Part shown: positions 12,501-22,688 of the stretch, in pieces
Position numbering within the stretch: the stretch's first letter is position 1
Layout of the letters: each line of letters starts with the position of its first letter
Assembly (NCBI GenBank): GCA_015698045.1
Contig: BLAL01000300.1
Coordinates: 1,056,501-1,120,500 of the forward strand
Direction: 5' to 3'
Length of the DNA stretch: 64,000 bases
Source of the DNA: Rhizophagus clarus
Taxonomy: Eukaryota > Glomeromycota > Glomeromycetes > Glomerales > Glomeraceae
The notes under the pieces: model-generated
Databases searched by the model: none
What the model was told of the DNA's origin: nothing
Seen by the model: the letters and a program-made list of their open reading frames with translations, nothing else
Program-made: the position numbers and the translations under genes

Positions 12501-12727
12501 ATCCCTTGTATTGGGTCGCATTCCATTACATCTTCATCAACAGCATCAGATGATATAACATTTGAAGAACCTTCTTGATAATTGTTACCAAAATTATTAT
12601 TCGCATTAGATTTTAATTTATATTTTAACTCATGTTTCAGTTTAGTCCTTGGATCAACCAATTTACCGTTACATTCTTTACAGAAACAATGCACTTTGGT
12701 TCTGGTTCTTGTATCTAGAGATTCCGA

Positions 12728-12730
<3 letters not shown>
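9544..12730 (-). CDS. CACTA transposase, Tnp2 type (one in-frame stop)
   Basis: Exon 1 runs 12730-10426, the intron 10425-10362 (GTACGT...TGTAG) and exon 2 10361-9544, giving about 1,040 codons. A single in-frame TGA at 10624-10622 (after ACKILTN) interrupts it. The frame continues unchanged beyond, and a CGA-to-TGA transition would explain it. Order: N-terminal Cys/His cluster (CFCKECNGKL), a long acidic stretch (residues about 150-200), a second Cys cluster (CDRCHKLYDI), then the catalytic core with LMLNMDWFQPF, GCSSDVPASRKLCGF and VVDPMHCLFLS, ending in SFERMNGILGSYNNSRRNIE across the intron. These match the CACTA Tnp2 family, which cuts and joins element ends in the nucleus. The ATG is preceded by 29 A residues. 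Activity would need readthrough or correction of the stop. Confidence 0.85.
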
Positions 12731-12762
<32 letters not shown>

Positions 12763-14326
12763 GAATTGCAAATCAATCTAATTGGTTCGGCAATCCCAAT
12801 TCTTGGTCCATTTTTGTCAAGGCACAGCTTGGTAATTAAGCTATTTTGATAATAACACATGACAATGATGTCAAGACCAATGTATTTTATCAAATACTAA
12901 AATATAATTTTATTTTTGCTAATTCTCTAATTAAATTTGGTATTAAGGGGTATAATTATACTAGAAAATTTTTTCAAATTCAATTAATCCGATTTTTGAA
13001 ACATGTCAATCGACTTACTAATAAATCTCATATATCATCACGAATTCGAAAGATCCAAATAATTTAAGTAGAGATGTAGCAATTTCCTATTCACAGATCA
13101 AAATGCGAGAGTTATAAAAAAAGTGTCTTCGTTGTTCGCAACTGCAACAACATCAAAATTTAACACTTAGCCTATTCTTTCGAATATATCAAAAATTAGG
13201 AAAAACTATATTTCATTTTTTTTTTATATATTTTCTTTCAAGTCGTCAATTTCTAGTACATCAGTATCATTTAAAGCTGTTAACGAGATATCAAATATTT
13301 ATTATTTTATCTTTTATTGAGTCGCTTACAATAATACGTTGAGTTATAGCATATATACGTTTATTCTAACAATCAGTCATGGTTAAAATTACTTGTTAAT
13401 TAATAGAATTGTTTTAATAAATCTTTAATTCTTCTTTTGCCCTTGGCAGTTGGCACAGACGTACAGTTTGTTAATACCACGTGACTAGATAGTGCATAAA
13501 TGTCACCCGACGTGATTGGCAGGAGCTATAAAGTTTGTTTGCGTTTACCGCGTTTACCATGCACGTTCTACAAATCGGTGATTTCCAATTTGTTTACGTT
13601 TACTATAAATTTGCTCGTGAGTATGGTACATTTGCGTACGTTTACCACGCTTTCTTTCTTTTTTCTCCACGTTTTAGTACGATGCAACAAATTTTCTTTG
13701 TTGCCTTTCGTTTTTTTCGTTAATGGTTGACGATATTTTTCGCCTTATTTTTTGCCTTATTTTCGTCGGCTTAACAAAGTAAGCATATTTCTTTTCGCCA
13801 ATTATATTTCCTGTCGGAAAAACCAGCTTCCGTAAGTATAACTTTATCAAGCTTCAAATGTGTTATTACTAATTTGGACATGTTATTTATGATAATGATA
13901 TAATATTTAGTTTATTAATATATTTTAATTAATTCATTGATATACTTTATTGATATATTTTAATTAATTTATTGATATTTTTAATTATTAATTGTTTACT
14001 GATATATTTTAATTAATTTATTGATATATTCTATTAATTGATAACGCTATAATATTTAGTTTGTTGATATATTTTAATTAATTGATAGCGATATAATATC
14101 TAGTTTACTGATATATTTAAATATTGATTGATTTATCTTAATTTAATTAATGTAGTTTACTGATTATTTTAAATAATACATTTTAATTAATTGAAAGCGA
14201 TATAATATCAAGTTTATTTAATTTATTGATTTATTTTAATTAATATTGATAGCGATATATTTTATTAAATGATAACGAGTCTTATTAATTTAATCTATCT
14301 TTTATTTTAATCAGACGATAACGAAA
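12731..14326. promoter_or_regulatory. Divergent intergenic region of the CACTA element
   Basis: This lies between the oppositely transcribed transposase and SR/acidic genes. It starts with a 29-nt T run (12731-12759). At about 13480-13700 there is a GC-richer block with repeated CGTTTAC motifs (GCGTTTACCGCGTTTACCAT, TTTACGTTTAC, GTACGTTTACCACG). At about 13905-14280 there are degenerate tandem repeats of GATATATTTTAATTAATT with interspersed GATAACGATATAATAT. It probably holds both promoters, but no start site can be placed. Confidence 0.5.
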
Positions 14327-16462
14327 ATGGTTCAGAAGACGTAAGTAACGGTTATATATAGAGCCTTTGTTTCTTGTTTAATCTTTAAATTATCAAATTA
14401 TCAAATATCATAATGAGAAAATTCAAACCTTTAAATTTAATTCCTATTTCTCGTGATGGCTCTCATCCTCATATTAGATCTCAACGAAATGAATCTAGTT
14501 CCCGTTCCCAATCTCGTCAATCTTGGCATCAAACTCATATTAATCGATCTCGTAGTCGCTCAAAATCTCGCTCAACGACTCGTCAACCTCGATCTCGCCC
14601 ATCTCGATCCAAATCTCGTTATTATCATTCCGAATCCCAACGATCGCGTTCCCATCGCTCTCGCTCCTCTCATCGTTCCCAACGATCGCATTCCCATCGC
14701 TCTCGCTCCCCTCATCGTTCCCATCATTCTCATTCTCATCAACGTCGATCTCGCTCCCCTCATCGTTCCCATCATTCTCGTTCCCATCAACGTCGATCTC
14801 GATCTCGCTCTCATTCCCCTTATCGACATCAATCACGCTCTCAATCTCAACATAATCGAAACTATCAAAATGTCTCTAGAGGGAGATCAATTACAAAAAG
14901 TAATATTGTTTTATATTAGTGCTAATTAAATTTCATTTTACTTATACTATACCAATTTAACGTTATTGTTATAGGATCTTTAACCGATCTATCTTTAACA
15001 ATTCCTTCTTCTTCACCTCTAGCGAGCGGTAGTATTTCTTTCACGTTTCTTTACTTACTTGCACGTAAAATTTTTTATACTAAATGATTTATATTAAATA
15101 CTGATTTATAATAGGTGCTAACAACAGAGAAGTCAGCGAATTAAGAAGCATGATTTCAAATCTTACCAAACGTGTGGAAGTGCTAACGGAAGAAAGAACG
15201 AGTGAAGGACCAAGAAATAGAAGCCTATCCCCAGTTCTGTCCAGAGAGAATCGGCGTGCCCTTCCTCCAATAACTGATAAAAATTTCAAAAAAACCGTTC
15301 ATGTAAATATATCTTTATTTTATTAAATATTTCTCTTTTGTATTGATCGTTAAAAAATGAGTGTTATATTAAATAGGATGAGGTAATCCATATTATAAAC
15401 AACCTCGATTCGTCGATTCTTTTTGACACGTCAAAGACATTTAGTAAACAAAAAAAGTCGATAAATAAGAAGCTTCTACCAGCCGTCAAAGCAGCGATGC
15501 CTCCTTCATTAGAGGTATACGATACAGAACTTTTAAAAGTAATAAAACAGCTACACAAATCACGGCGGGAGATTTGGAAATTAAAAAAGGAGGGTAAGAT
15601 AGATGAACACAATAAACGGCAACACATGACGTCGAGGAGAGATCAGGTGTGAAATTCATTATTTAAAATGACAATGTATATAATCTATTAATTATTTTAA
15701 TTTACTCTTTAATAGAAAATGACAAGAAGACGCAAAGGTCTCCAACACATGATCTTCACGCAAAACAGCATTCTAGATGATTGTCGTCCTGAAAATATGA
15801 CTAGGGAAGTATTTATTAAAGATTGCGAAAAGGCAGTAAATACCGCAGAAGTCCATTCGGATGAATGGTCTACTGAAGACGAAGTTCTGGCAAATGAAGA
15901 GCGTAACGATAACATAAGATCAGGAAGGTTGATAAGTACAAATTCTGTAATTAAGATTCACAATAAGGAGTGGAGGTCTTCTAGAGTACGTAAAGTTGCG
16001 AAAGTTTAAAACATAGGCGTTTATGCTAATAAGTTATAAATTTATCATTAGGTTAAAAGAATCTTATTTCGAGCGGACGAGATCGGAGTAAGCATCGGAA
16101 CCGGGTTAAGTCGCAAACGTTACCGTCTAGACGATATCGATAAAAAAAGCAGACCAACACAAGACATGGCTAATTGGTGGATATCATCAAGGTGGATTGA
16201 ACCAGAATCTGATGATGATGATGATGATGAGGATAACGACGGTGATAATAACGATGATGATAATAATGGTAATGATGATAATAACGATGATGACAATAAT
16301 GGTAATGGTGATAATAACGATGATGGCAATAATGGTAATGCTGATAAAAATGATGGAACTAATGAAGAACAAAACGATGATAATAATGGTAATTTAGAAG
16401 TAGATGAGCACCAAGGTCCCTTTTACTTAGAAGTACCGGTCGATATCAGAAGACGTACATAA
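14327..16462 (+). CDS. CACTA-encoded SR/acidic accessory protein (TnpA-like role inferred)
   Basis: Six coding exons join in one open frame: 14413-14899, 14975-15028, 15115-15302, 15377-15646, 15716-15985 and 16052-16462, giving 559 aa from the ATG at 14413. All five introns are short GT-AG. An upstream mini-exon 14327-14340 (ATG GTT CAG AAG AC, then GTAAGT) could instead splice in frame to 14418. Residues 1-160 are Arg/Ser-rich with tandem SHRSRSPHRSHHSHSHQRRS-type repeats. A short coiled-coil-like segment follows (VSELRSMISNLTKRVEVL), then basic helices, then an Asp/Asn-rich tail (DDDDDDEDNDGDNNDDDN). CACTA elements commonly carry a second DNA-binding protein (TnpA) beside Tnp2. The same role is inferred from position only. 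Confidence 0.75.
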
Positions 16463-17494
16463 TTTAGGTATTTGTTTCATCATTTAAAATCAACTGCTTG
16501 TATTTTGAGTGATTTAAATTCCGTTGTTTATAAATTAACTCTCTAATATCGTTTCTATCCTATTAATCTCTTTTTTAGAGCACTGGTTATTTTATAGCCA
16601 TTTATAAGTAACATGACGAGATAAATATGATTTTAATATATTTTATATAAACATTCTATACATAATAATAATATAATAATAAGAACAATATAGTAATATA
16701 ATAATAATAATATGGACAATATAATAATATAATAATAATAAATATATCATAAATTGCAGTATATATTATAAAATAATAGCATACATATTATATATCATAT
16801 ATATTAAATATTAAATATAAATCAATTATCGAAAATGGAAAAATAAAATAAAACCGGACAATAATAGTAATTATGAATTACGAGAAAATCGATAATAGAA
16901 AGATCCGATATATAAATCGGCATAAACTATTTTTGAAATGTTTATACCGAGCTAAAAAACCGGACAATAATAGTAATTATGAATTATGAGAAAATCGATA
17001 ATAGAAAGATCCGATATATAAATCGGCATAAACTATTTTTGAAATGTTTATACTGAATTAAACTTGGCAATCCGATTTTAGGAGATTTGGCATGATTATT
17101 TAAAAATCGGCGTTCTGATTTTGCGAGAATCGGCAATTATAATTTTAAAACGGTATTCCGATTTATGTCGATAAAAATAAAAGAATTTCCGATTGCCAAC
17201 AATACGTGCCATAAAATCGGCAGCAAAATGCCATAAATAGGACAAATATAGCTATAAACCAGCAGTCTTATTTTTAGCTATCGACATGTTTATTTTAAAA
17301 TCGGAATGCCAATTTTCGCAAAATCTGCCAAAATCGGCATTCCGATTTTTTGTTCATAAATAACGTATTTCCGATCACAAACAATTCGCGCCATAAAATC
17401 GGCTTTAAAAAGCCACAAATCAGACAAATATATCCAAAAATCGGTTAAAAATCGGACTGCCGATTTTTGACGATTTTTTTTCATTCGACCTGTG
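16463..17494. repeat. Right subterminal repeats of the CACTA element
   Basis: After an AT-rich spacer (16570-16850), a block of about 99 bp starting AAACCGGACAATAATAGTAA is directly repeated at 16851 and 16957. From 17060 to 17494 many AAAATCGG / CCGATTTT motifs occur in both orientations. A larger duplication of about 185 bp shares GCCATAAAATCGGC and AGGACAAATATA-like blocks (about 17200 and 17385). The end is the right inverted repeat. Confidence 0.75.
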
Positions 17495-17605
17495 AAATTG
17501 ACCTGTATTCAAAAGCAAGAAAACTAAGAAGTCTTTGAATAAGAAATTTGATAACAAAACAGATGTTGTCAAATTATTATTAACTCTAATTTCTAAATTT
17601 TAATT
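17495..17605. repeat. Right flank of the CACTA insertion; dispersed repeat fragment
   Basis: The sequence next to the right AAA continues the DNA that preceded the DDE transposase frame. On the plus strand 17520-17600 translates to KTKKSLNKKFDNKTDVVKLL, and the same block occurs degenerately at about 36725-36830 (KKSLNK, stop, FDGKMDIVKFLL). It is therefore part of a dispersed element. Confidence 0.5.
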
Positions 17606-20600
17606 AATTATAGCATTTTGTTATTTTTCTTTTTTTTTTTCTATTTTACGTAGGCTGTTTGAGTGATATTACTAAGCAACTTACTATTAGTAGGGATTTA
17701 GTAAATTAAATATTGATATCCCAGGTAGAGAAAGATACTTTTACTTTATTAGTTATAAGTAACAGCATCTTGTAGAGTCTCAGCACTTGATTATTATATG
17801 CCCTTTAGATTTATTTTAATTCTTTACCATAGATACTAACAATAAATTTTTTGTTACATTCTTTTATTTGTACTTTATTTTGACTTTATGTCATTGCTCA
17901 CATAGACTTAGTTTTTATAACATGTGAATCTGTATTACTTTTTATAATAAAGTTAACACTACCATTTGTTTTTCAAAAATAAAAATAAAAATAAAATAAA
18001 GTAGCAGGTTGTTTTAAGGAAAAAAAAACAAAAAATATGCCTACTTATTACACTTATTAAATTCTAATTCCTTCATATCATAAGATCATAAGCAAAGAAT
18101 TTAACATATAATTTAAATATAAAATAATTGATAATAAAAAATTTGATTATATTATCAAAGTAAGATAATAATAAAATACATTAAATAAAGAATTTTTTTT
18201 TAATAAAAATTTTCTAAACTCAATTTAACTTAATTCTAAAAATTAAAACCAATTTAATTAAAAATCAAATCTTAAAAATTAATTAAAAAATTAATTAATC
18301 ATATCTAAGATTTGATTTTCTATTTTAATTAATTGAATCTAATTAAATTATTTTAATATTATAATGTAGTTCTTTGCAAATTATTTAGTTGCAATATTAT
18401 TCAAACCTAATTTAATTATTATTGAATTCTGTAAAATTTTAGCAATTAAATTAATAAACTTAATTGATTAAACTAGTATTGTAATTTTAGCCAGAATAAT
18501 ATAATGCAAAATATTTTTAATTTGAACAACTTTTAGTAATTTGATGTAATTTTTGGTATAATTATAAAAATAAAATTATTTTTATTGTATTAATACATTA
18601 AAAATTAAATTATTAAAATTTGATTTTAAAAGATATGATTTAATTTTTAATTAATTTAATATTATATATGAACTAATTAGATGCATTTAATAAGTGATAA
18701 TTATATAATATAACTATAAATAAGAAGACGAGAACTCTTCCTGTTGATTTTTACATCCATTTTTTTAGAAAATTTTTTTTAAAAATAATTTTGAAAAACA
18801 GTTAAAATATAGTAAATAAAGTATGGAAAACAGCTTTTTCATTTATATACTTATTTAATTACTTGATAGAAACTATTTTTAGAAATAAAAATGGTAAAAA
18901 ACAGATGAAACCTGAGGACTTTTTGCTTACAGATATCATAAAGGAGGTGCTGATGATGAGTTTAAAGACCTAAATATCTATAGAAGTTTTTATTGATGTT
19001 TAACAAGTGTATATAAAACAAGTAGAAAGTATGTTATTCAAGAAACAAGTCCTAGTTGAGGACCTCAGACATTACTGATATAACTCATAATCATGAAAAA
19101 GAGCAAATTAATGTAAAATTTAGAAGCTAAAAAACATGTTTTTTTGCAATTTTCTCATCAATCAATGATCAAAATTAGACGATTTTTTTTTTAAAATGTA
19201 GCTCTTGATGAGATCCTATAAATTAAAAAAAGTTTATCCAAATTGGTTAAATAGATGGCGAGATATCCTTAAAAAACTAAAAGAGTAAATTGGCTTAATT
19301 TTGAGAAAAATGGATAAAAAAAAATGTGAGTTATTTTAGTAATATCTGGGGGTCTTTCTAGTTGTAATATTTATTAGAACATTTTAACATAGAGTATAAT
19401 ATTAAAATATTATTAAAGTTTTTAATTTTTTTCCATTGAGTTTTATTAATAACATAGTCTTTCTTTTATGTTACATAGTGCAGTTGCAATTATGTTTTAC
19501 CCTGCCTATTTTTAAGCTATTTTTATTTTAAAGGTATAGGATAGTCTTTCTTTTTAATTTATCCTAAAAGTTTTGTTTGAATTTTCTTTTTTGTTTATTT
19601 TTTTGTTACAAAAAATTTTTTTATTGGTTAATTTTAAAAGGATGGGGTTTATGCAAGGGTGCTTTCATATAAACTGAGGGACATAGTATGCGTTATTCTC
19701 TCTTAAGTGAGACTGCATTATGGTGAATTAATATGTACAGTATAACTGCATATTTTAATAAAGGATTGTAATGTTCTATGAAAGAGATGTCACTGAAACT
19801 TGATTACTTTGCCAAAAAATAGCATGTGATGATTTTTTAATCATTAGTTATCCTATTATAGAAGTTATATAGTATAGCAATACAAGTCTTAAAATTATTG
19901 TATTCATTTCTAACAAAAGAATAAAAAAAAAAAATATATAATATAACTATAAATATTTTTTCTTTTTTTTTCAAAGATTACATTATATTTATTGTAAAAT
20001 ATTTAACAAAAATAAAAATATTATATATAATATCATATAACCCTTCAGCTTAGCTAGACCCATGAATGACTGAATAAAATTTAATAATTATAACCTTCTA
20101 TATAAAATAAAATATCTAAATTAAATAAATAAAATAAAATAAATAAAATAAAAAATTAAAAACAAAATTAAAATTAAAAATAAAATTAAAATTAATTATA
20201 AATTCATTAACAAATCATTAAAATCTTCTAAAAGATTAACATTATAAAACCCTGATAATTTTTTGTATAACCATGAGAAACAACTGCTTGAATGAATCAA
20301 TGCCTACATTTGTATAAATATGAGATCGAATGCTTTCAGAAATCTTTCTTTACATGTCATAATAAGAGGCTTTAATGGCAGTTCTATTTAGGAATCATCA
20401 AAAATCACATAATCCAAATTATTATTATTATTATTATTGTCTAGATCTGGGAGTGAAAATTGTTATAAAAAATAATGAGTTAATAGAAGAGAAAATTTAA
20501 CTTATTTTGATATGTTATTGAGTTGTTCTCATATAATAATGTAGTCATATTGTTGACTTCATATAATTGACTTAAAAAACTAGACCAGCTTGATTAAGAG

Positions 20601-22688
20601 TTTAATACAAAAAAGGGTAGTATGACATGTCTTTCAATTGAAGTGCTGTTAAATCTTTTGAAATGTGATCATATCCATTTTTCCTGTAACTGCAAAACTT
20701 TGAGAATGAATTGATGTACCAATTTATTTATTTAACGCTTAGTTAATTAATGGTAGAAGAAACAAAAACTTCAAAAACTGTAGAAGAGTGGTAATGAGAA
20801 AATTTTTGAGTAATATAAAAGTATGCAATCTTAATTACGTTATGTATAGACAGTTAATCAAATGAAGGACTATTCCATCTCTTTTTTTATTATAAAACAG
20901 ACAAATAAAATTATGATATAGAACTAAAGATGTTATCTGTAACTGTAATTATAATATACAGTGTTGTAAGTAATAGGTTGCAACCTAGCTTCTTCGGAGT
21001 GCAAAAGTTGTAATACCGTAATTGTGCTGTAATGTTATAATTATGCTGTAATTATGATTGGCTTATTTTATATGAGATCAATACAAAATTACAAATTTTA
21101 ATAAAAAAATTACTAAAGTTTATTAAGTTATTTCGGATGTTTTACTATTGTATTTATATTGTATTTTATTAAAATTTAATTTTTACGAAAATTTTTTTTA
21201 TGAAAAAAATTTTAAAGTTAAAAATTAACTGATTAAAAATTAGCCAATCAAATTATATTTTTAAGTCACATGATAGGGGTGGCAGAAAAACTGATACCAC
21301 CCAGGGTGGCACCTAGATAACTTTTTATAATATATATTTTTAATTATGGAAGAAAATAATAAACATATTAAATTATTTTTTTTAGTAAAATATCATATAT
21401 AAATAAATACAAGAAAGAATTTTAAAAAAAAAGAATTTTTTAATTATTTTTCACAGTACCAAATAAATGTTTCGAGTCTATTATTTCTCAATTTTATTAT
21501 TTAATAAATACAAACCTAAATTATATAATTAGACTAAATTTGATAGAGGAAAATATTTAAGAATATCTTAATAAAGTAATCTCATTAATTGACCACCTTT
21601 TTAATAAATTATCTTTCAATCTGATTTGTTTTTGTTGCAAATAAAGTAGATCTTTCCTTATTACTTTTAAATAATTAGTGGTTGCAACCTAATCCAGATC
21701 TGGTTTGCATATAAATTATTGTATAATTTCATAAGTTGATAACTAAATATAACCAGAAAACCAGGAACATGACTTCACTTGTGACTAATTATTTTATTAT
21801 TTATTCAATTATGATAAATTTATAATTAAATAAATATAAACCAAGTACATAAATCAGTTTTAACCGATTTTGTAAAAATTGATTGAAAAAGGTCAAATCA
21901 GTTGCACCTGTTTTAAATTCAGTTTTCAAAAATGCAACTGGTTTCAAATTCTATATAGAGTTTTGCTTGATTTAGATTTTATAATATTTAACTTCTTAAC
22001 ATTTTTTTCATAATACTCTTTTATTTGTAACTTATTAACCATATCCTTTTTTGTATGCGATTTTCTCAAATTTCAATTAACAATAGTTTTTGCCACAATC
22101 TTACAATACTTTAATTTTCAAATAAACATAGCTTTCACTAAAGTTTTACTTAATATATTAAAATAAAATAAAGATTTTATAATTCTAAGTAAATAATAGG
22201 CGAATTTAAAGTTACTTTTAAAATTGATCTTTATGAGATTTATGTTTAAGGATTTTTCTTTGTTTAAAAGGTATATTTATATAAAATAGTGTTTTACTAA
22301 ACTTGTTAATAAGAAAATTCTCTTAAAACTTTTACTATTTTACAAAATTAAATAATAATTAAGAGAAAAATAAAAAAAAATTAATTTTAAATTAATTTAC
22401 TAATGTTCATTATATTAATTATAATACTTGGTATTGCTTAGCATTATATCATTCCTCTTTTCTTTTAACTATATTATTAAGAGAAAAATGAAAGAAAATT
22501 TAATAATTCTAAATTATTTTACTATTATATATTGTAAATCTAAATAGTTTATTTATTTTATTTTTTTTTCAGTTGGTCAAAACAAATGCATAGATTTATT
22601 AAATTTGAATCTGAAAATTACAAAATAATAATAATACATATACCATCTCATTTACAAGTACCGTAACAATAAGTAACAAGTACTTGTT
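17606..22688. other. AT-rich stretch without supported genes
   Basis: There is no coding evidence. Bases 18890-19130 have slightly richer composition with short open pieces (YRYHKGGADDEFKDLNIYRS) that could be a decayed coding relic. A 13-bp inverted repeat (TAGGTTGCAACC) occurs at about 20973 and 21681, possibly bounding a MITE of about 720 bp. The core is itself palindromic, so this is weak. A (TTA)n microsatellite is at about 20420. Confidence 0.3.

Larger units (their letters stand above)
7694..17494. mobile_element. Autonomous CACTA (EnSpm) DNA transposon, 9.8 kb
   Basis: The left end starts CACAGGTCGAATGAAAAAAA at 7694 and the right end is its reverse complement, ending at 17494. The match covers about 24 bp. 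Both sides are flanked by AAA (7691-7693 and 17495-17497), fitting the 3-bp target duplication of CACTA elements. Subterminal regions carry many copies of a GCCGATTTT-type motif in both orientations, another hallmark of the superfamily. Inside are a Tnp2-type transposase (minus) and an SR/acidic protein gene (plus), transcribed divergently. The element interrupts the acidic N-terminal part of the DDE transposase frame. Only one in-frame stop was seen in its transposase, so the insertion looks relatively young. Confidence 0.9.

Noticed and set aside
14453..14929. Overlapping frames on both strands in the SR region
   Set aside because: They are shadows of the Arg/Ser codon repeats. Only the 14413 frame joins correctly to the following exons.
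16120..16397. Ser/Leu-rich and Met/Ile-rich frames
   Set aside because: Shadows of the GAT/AAT repeats that encode the acidic tail.
20973..21692. Possible MITE bounded by TAGGTTGCAACC
   Set aside because: The motif is itself palindromic and there is no matching target duplication or extended end.
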